From Geomicrobium sp. JCM 19038 (lineage in GTDB: Bacteria; Bacillota; Bacilli; Bacillales; Marinococcaceae), in NCBI RefSeq assembly GCF_000698125.1, contig NZ_BAXA01000002.1, positions 124,001 through 188,000 on the forward strand: 64,000 nt of DNA, written 5' to 3'. Positions 63,184-64,000 of the stretch are shown in pieces. The position numbers and the translations under genes are program-made. The notes under the pieces were generated by a model that worked only from the letters and a program-made list of their open reading frames with translations, was not told where the DNA came from and searched no databases. Numbering within the stretch: the first letter of the stretch is position 1; the number at the start of each line of letters is the position of its first letter.

Positions 63184-63243
63184 ATGAGAATGAGATCGTG
63201 AACAACGATGTTGTCATCGTTGTAACATTATTGTAATTCTCAT
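63184..63243 (+). promoter_or_regulatory. Nested hairpin in the S-layer mRNA leader
   Basis: Outer stem ATGAGAAT (63184-63191) / ATTCTCAT (63236-63243) encloses an inner 9-bp stem ACAACGATG (63202-63210) / CATCGTTGT (63215-63223) with loop TTGT. Possible mRNA stabiliser. Confidence 0.5.
63221..63237 (+). promoter_or_regulatory. WalR box in the S-layer gene upstream region
   Basis: TGTAAC-ATTAT-TGTAAT, an exact TGTWAH-N5-TGTWAH, 103 bp before the start codon and downstream of the consensus promoter; 27 bp before TATAAA (63265-63270). Confidence 0.65.
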
Positions 63244-63339
63244 AGATTTCCGAATGTTTATGTTTATAAAGTCCAAAGCTGTGTTATTTATCATATCCTT
63301 CCATCAGCTTTGTACTATACAAAAGGAGGAGTAATAAGA

Positions 63340-64000
63340 ATGGCTTACCAACCAAAGTCTTATCGCAAGTTTATTGCAGGTACTATGACTGCAGCAATGG
63401 CAGCATCAGCATTTGCCGTAACAACACCTCAGCAAGTGGCTGACGCTCAAGAAGGTACTTTCCCTGATGTTTCAACTAGCTCTGATCACTTCTGGAACAT
63501 TGAGCGTGCTGTAGAACGCGAAATCGTAACTGGTTTCGAAGACGGTACATATCGCCCGTTCCAACATATCACTCGTGCTCAAATTGCAACAATGATGGTT
63601 CGTGCAATGGATCTCGAAGTACCCGATACAGTTACGGATGATGTCTTCGACGATGTATCTTCTACTCATTACCATGCGAGAATCATTCAAGCGATCAGTG
63701 ACGCTGGAATTATGAATGGTCGTCACAACGGTACAGTATTCGAGCCGAACATGTCACTTAACCGTGAGCAAATGGCTTCAGTGCTTGTACGTGCGTTTGA
63801 ACTCGAGAACATTCCTGGAAGCGATGTTATCCCTAATGACATCGATACTGCGAATGAATCGCATACAGAGAACATCATTGTTCTTGCACAACACGGCATT
63901 ACTGTTACACCTGACGGTAACTTCCGTCCGAAGGAATTTGTACAACGTGACCAACTCGCTACATTCCTTGAGCGTTCAATCGAGGTTCGCCACACACTTG
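63340..64000 (+). CDS. S-layer homology (SLH) domain surface protein, 3' end missing
   Basis: The first 220 residues of a protein that runs past the window. Signal peptide with ATG 63340 (AGTMTAAMAASAFAVTTPQQVADAQ) after AAAGGAGGAG. Three SLH repeats fill the visible part: FPDVSTSSDHFWNIERAVEREIVTGFEDGTYRPFQHITRAQIATMMVRAM; VFDDVSSTHYHARIIQAISDAGIMNGRHNGTVFEPNMSLNREQMASVLVRAF; and HTENIIVLAQHGITVTPDGNFRPKEFVQRDQLATFLERS. Three SLH repeats at the N-terminus, a consensus promoter and a long leader suggest a major S-layer protein, but the rest is not visible, so an SLH-anchored enzyme is also possible. Confidence 0.85.
   Translation, partial: MAYQPKSYRKFIAGTMTAAMAASAFAVTTPQQVADAQEGTFPDVSTSSDHFWNIERAVEREIVTGFEDGTYRPFQHITRAQIATMMVRAMDLEVPDTVTDDVFDDVSSTHYHARIIQAISDAGIMNGRHNGTVFEPNMSLNREQMASVLVRAFELENIPGSDVIPNDIDTANESHTENIIVLAQHGITVTPDGNFRPKEFVQRDQLATFLERSIEVRHTL

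Larger units (their letters stand above)
62819..63339. other. Promoter and long leader of the SLH/S-layer gene
   Basis: About 520 bp. The promoter at 63095-63124 would give a ~210-nt leader with a nested hairpin (63184-63243) and an exact WalR box (63221-63237). A second possible -10, TATAAA (63265-63270), lies 27 bp after the box. The first 270 bp are A+T-rich with nothing recognisable. Confidence 0.6.

Overview
The window looks like a chromosome segment from a spore-forming, flagellated, low-G+C Gram-positive rod (Bacillaceae), probably alkaliphilic. Gene order from murA2-glpX-rho-rpmE through prfA-prmC-spoIIR-ywlC-mntP-ywlE-rpiB-ywlG-glyA-upp, the atp operon, DUF1146-murAA-spoIID-spoIIQ-(glnK-amtB)-spoIIID and mbl-flhO-flhP-fabZ follows the Bacillus subtilis backbone, so 1-40.2 kb is mostly a conserved core. 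Alkaliphily is inferred from the ATP synthase: a Lys eight residues after the essential Arg of subunit a, a PxxExxP motif around the ion-binding Glu of subunit c, and an atpZ-like gene before atpI. The genus cannot be fixed from sequence reading alone.

Layout: 1-13.6 kb housekeeping and sporulation genes; 13.7-15.9 kb a secreted subtilisin-like protease; 16.2-23.4 kb the F1Fo ATP synthase operon; 23.7-32.3 kb cell wall, sporulation (spoIID, spoIIQ, spoIIID), a sodium/pantothenate symporter pair and a PII-AmtB ammonium module; 32.5-40.7 kb mixed genes, mbl and flagellar rod genes, fabZ and two small lipoproteins; 41.3-45.1 kb two large secreted peptidoglycan-binding NlpC/P60 proteins flanking a TRIC-type membrane protein; 45.8-57.8 kb an accessory catabolic island; 58-64 kb cell-surface genes (MscS channel, amidase, NlpC/P60-SLH hydrolase, lipoprotein, start of an SLH/S-layer protein).

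The accessory island is the most interesting system. A TRAP transporter (dctQ, dctM, and a dctP placed at the far end) surrounds a 2-hydroxyacid dehydrogenase, a LarA/DUF2088-family protein, a long IlvD/Edd-type sugar-acid dehydratase, a U32-peptidase-like TIM-barrel protein, an IclR regulator, an FAH-family 2-keto-3-deoxy-pentonate dehydratase and an aldehyde dehydrogenase. Together these suggest uptake of an aldonic acid and its Weimberg-type conversion to 2-oxoglutarate, with two extra enzymes (LarA-like, U32-like) of unknown role. Two mirror-image 17-bp palindromes lie before the first gene (dctQ) and before the dehydrogenase gene.

The last 2.5 kb carries three exact WalR-type direct repeats (TGTWAH-N5-TGTWAH) before the NlpC/P60-SLH gene, the DUF6612-type lipoprotein gene and the S-layer gene. 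Other regulatory signals include a DnaA-box cluster between spoIIR and ywlC, a TnrA/GlnR box before glnK-amtB, and hairpins covering the ribosome binding sites of spoIIR and mntP.

Quality warning: 17 genes, several of them essential (prfA, glyA, atpA, atpD), are broken by about 21 small indels. Almost all are one-base losses in runs of 2-4 identical bases, and restoring them returns family-typical lengths. I treat these as sequencing or assembly errors and annotate each such gene across its break.
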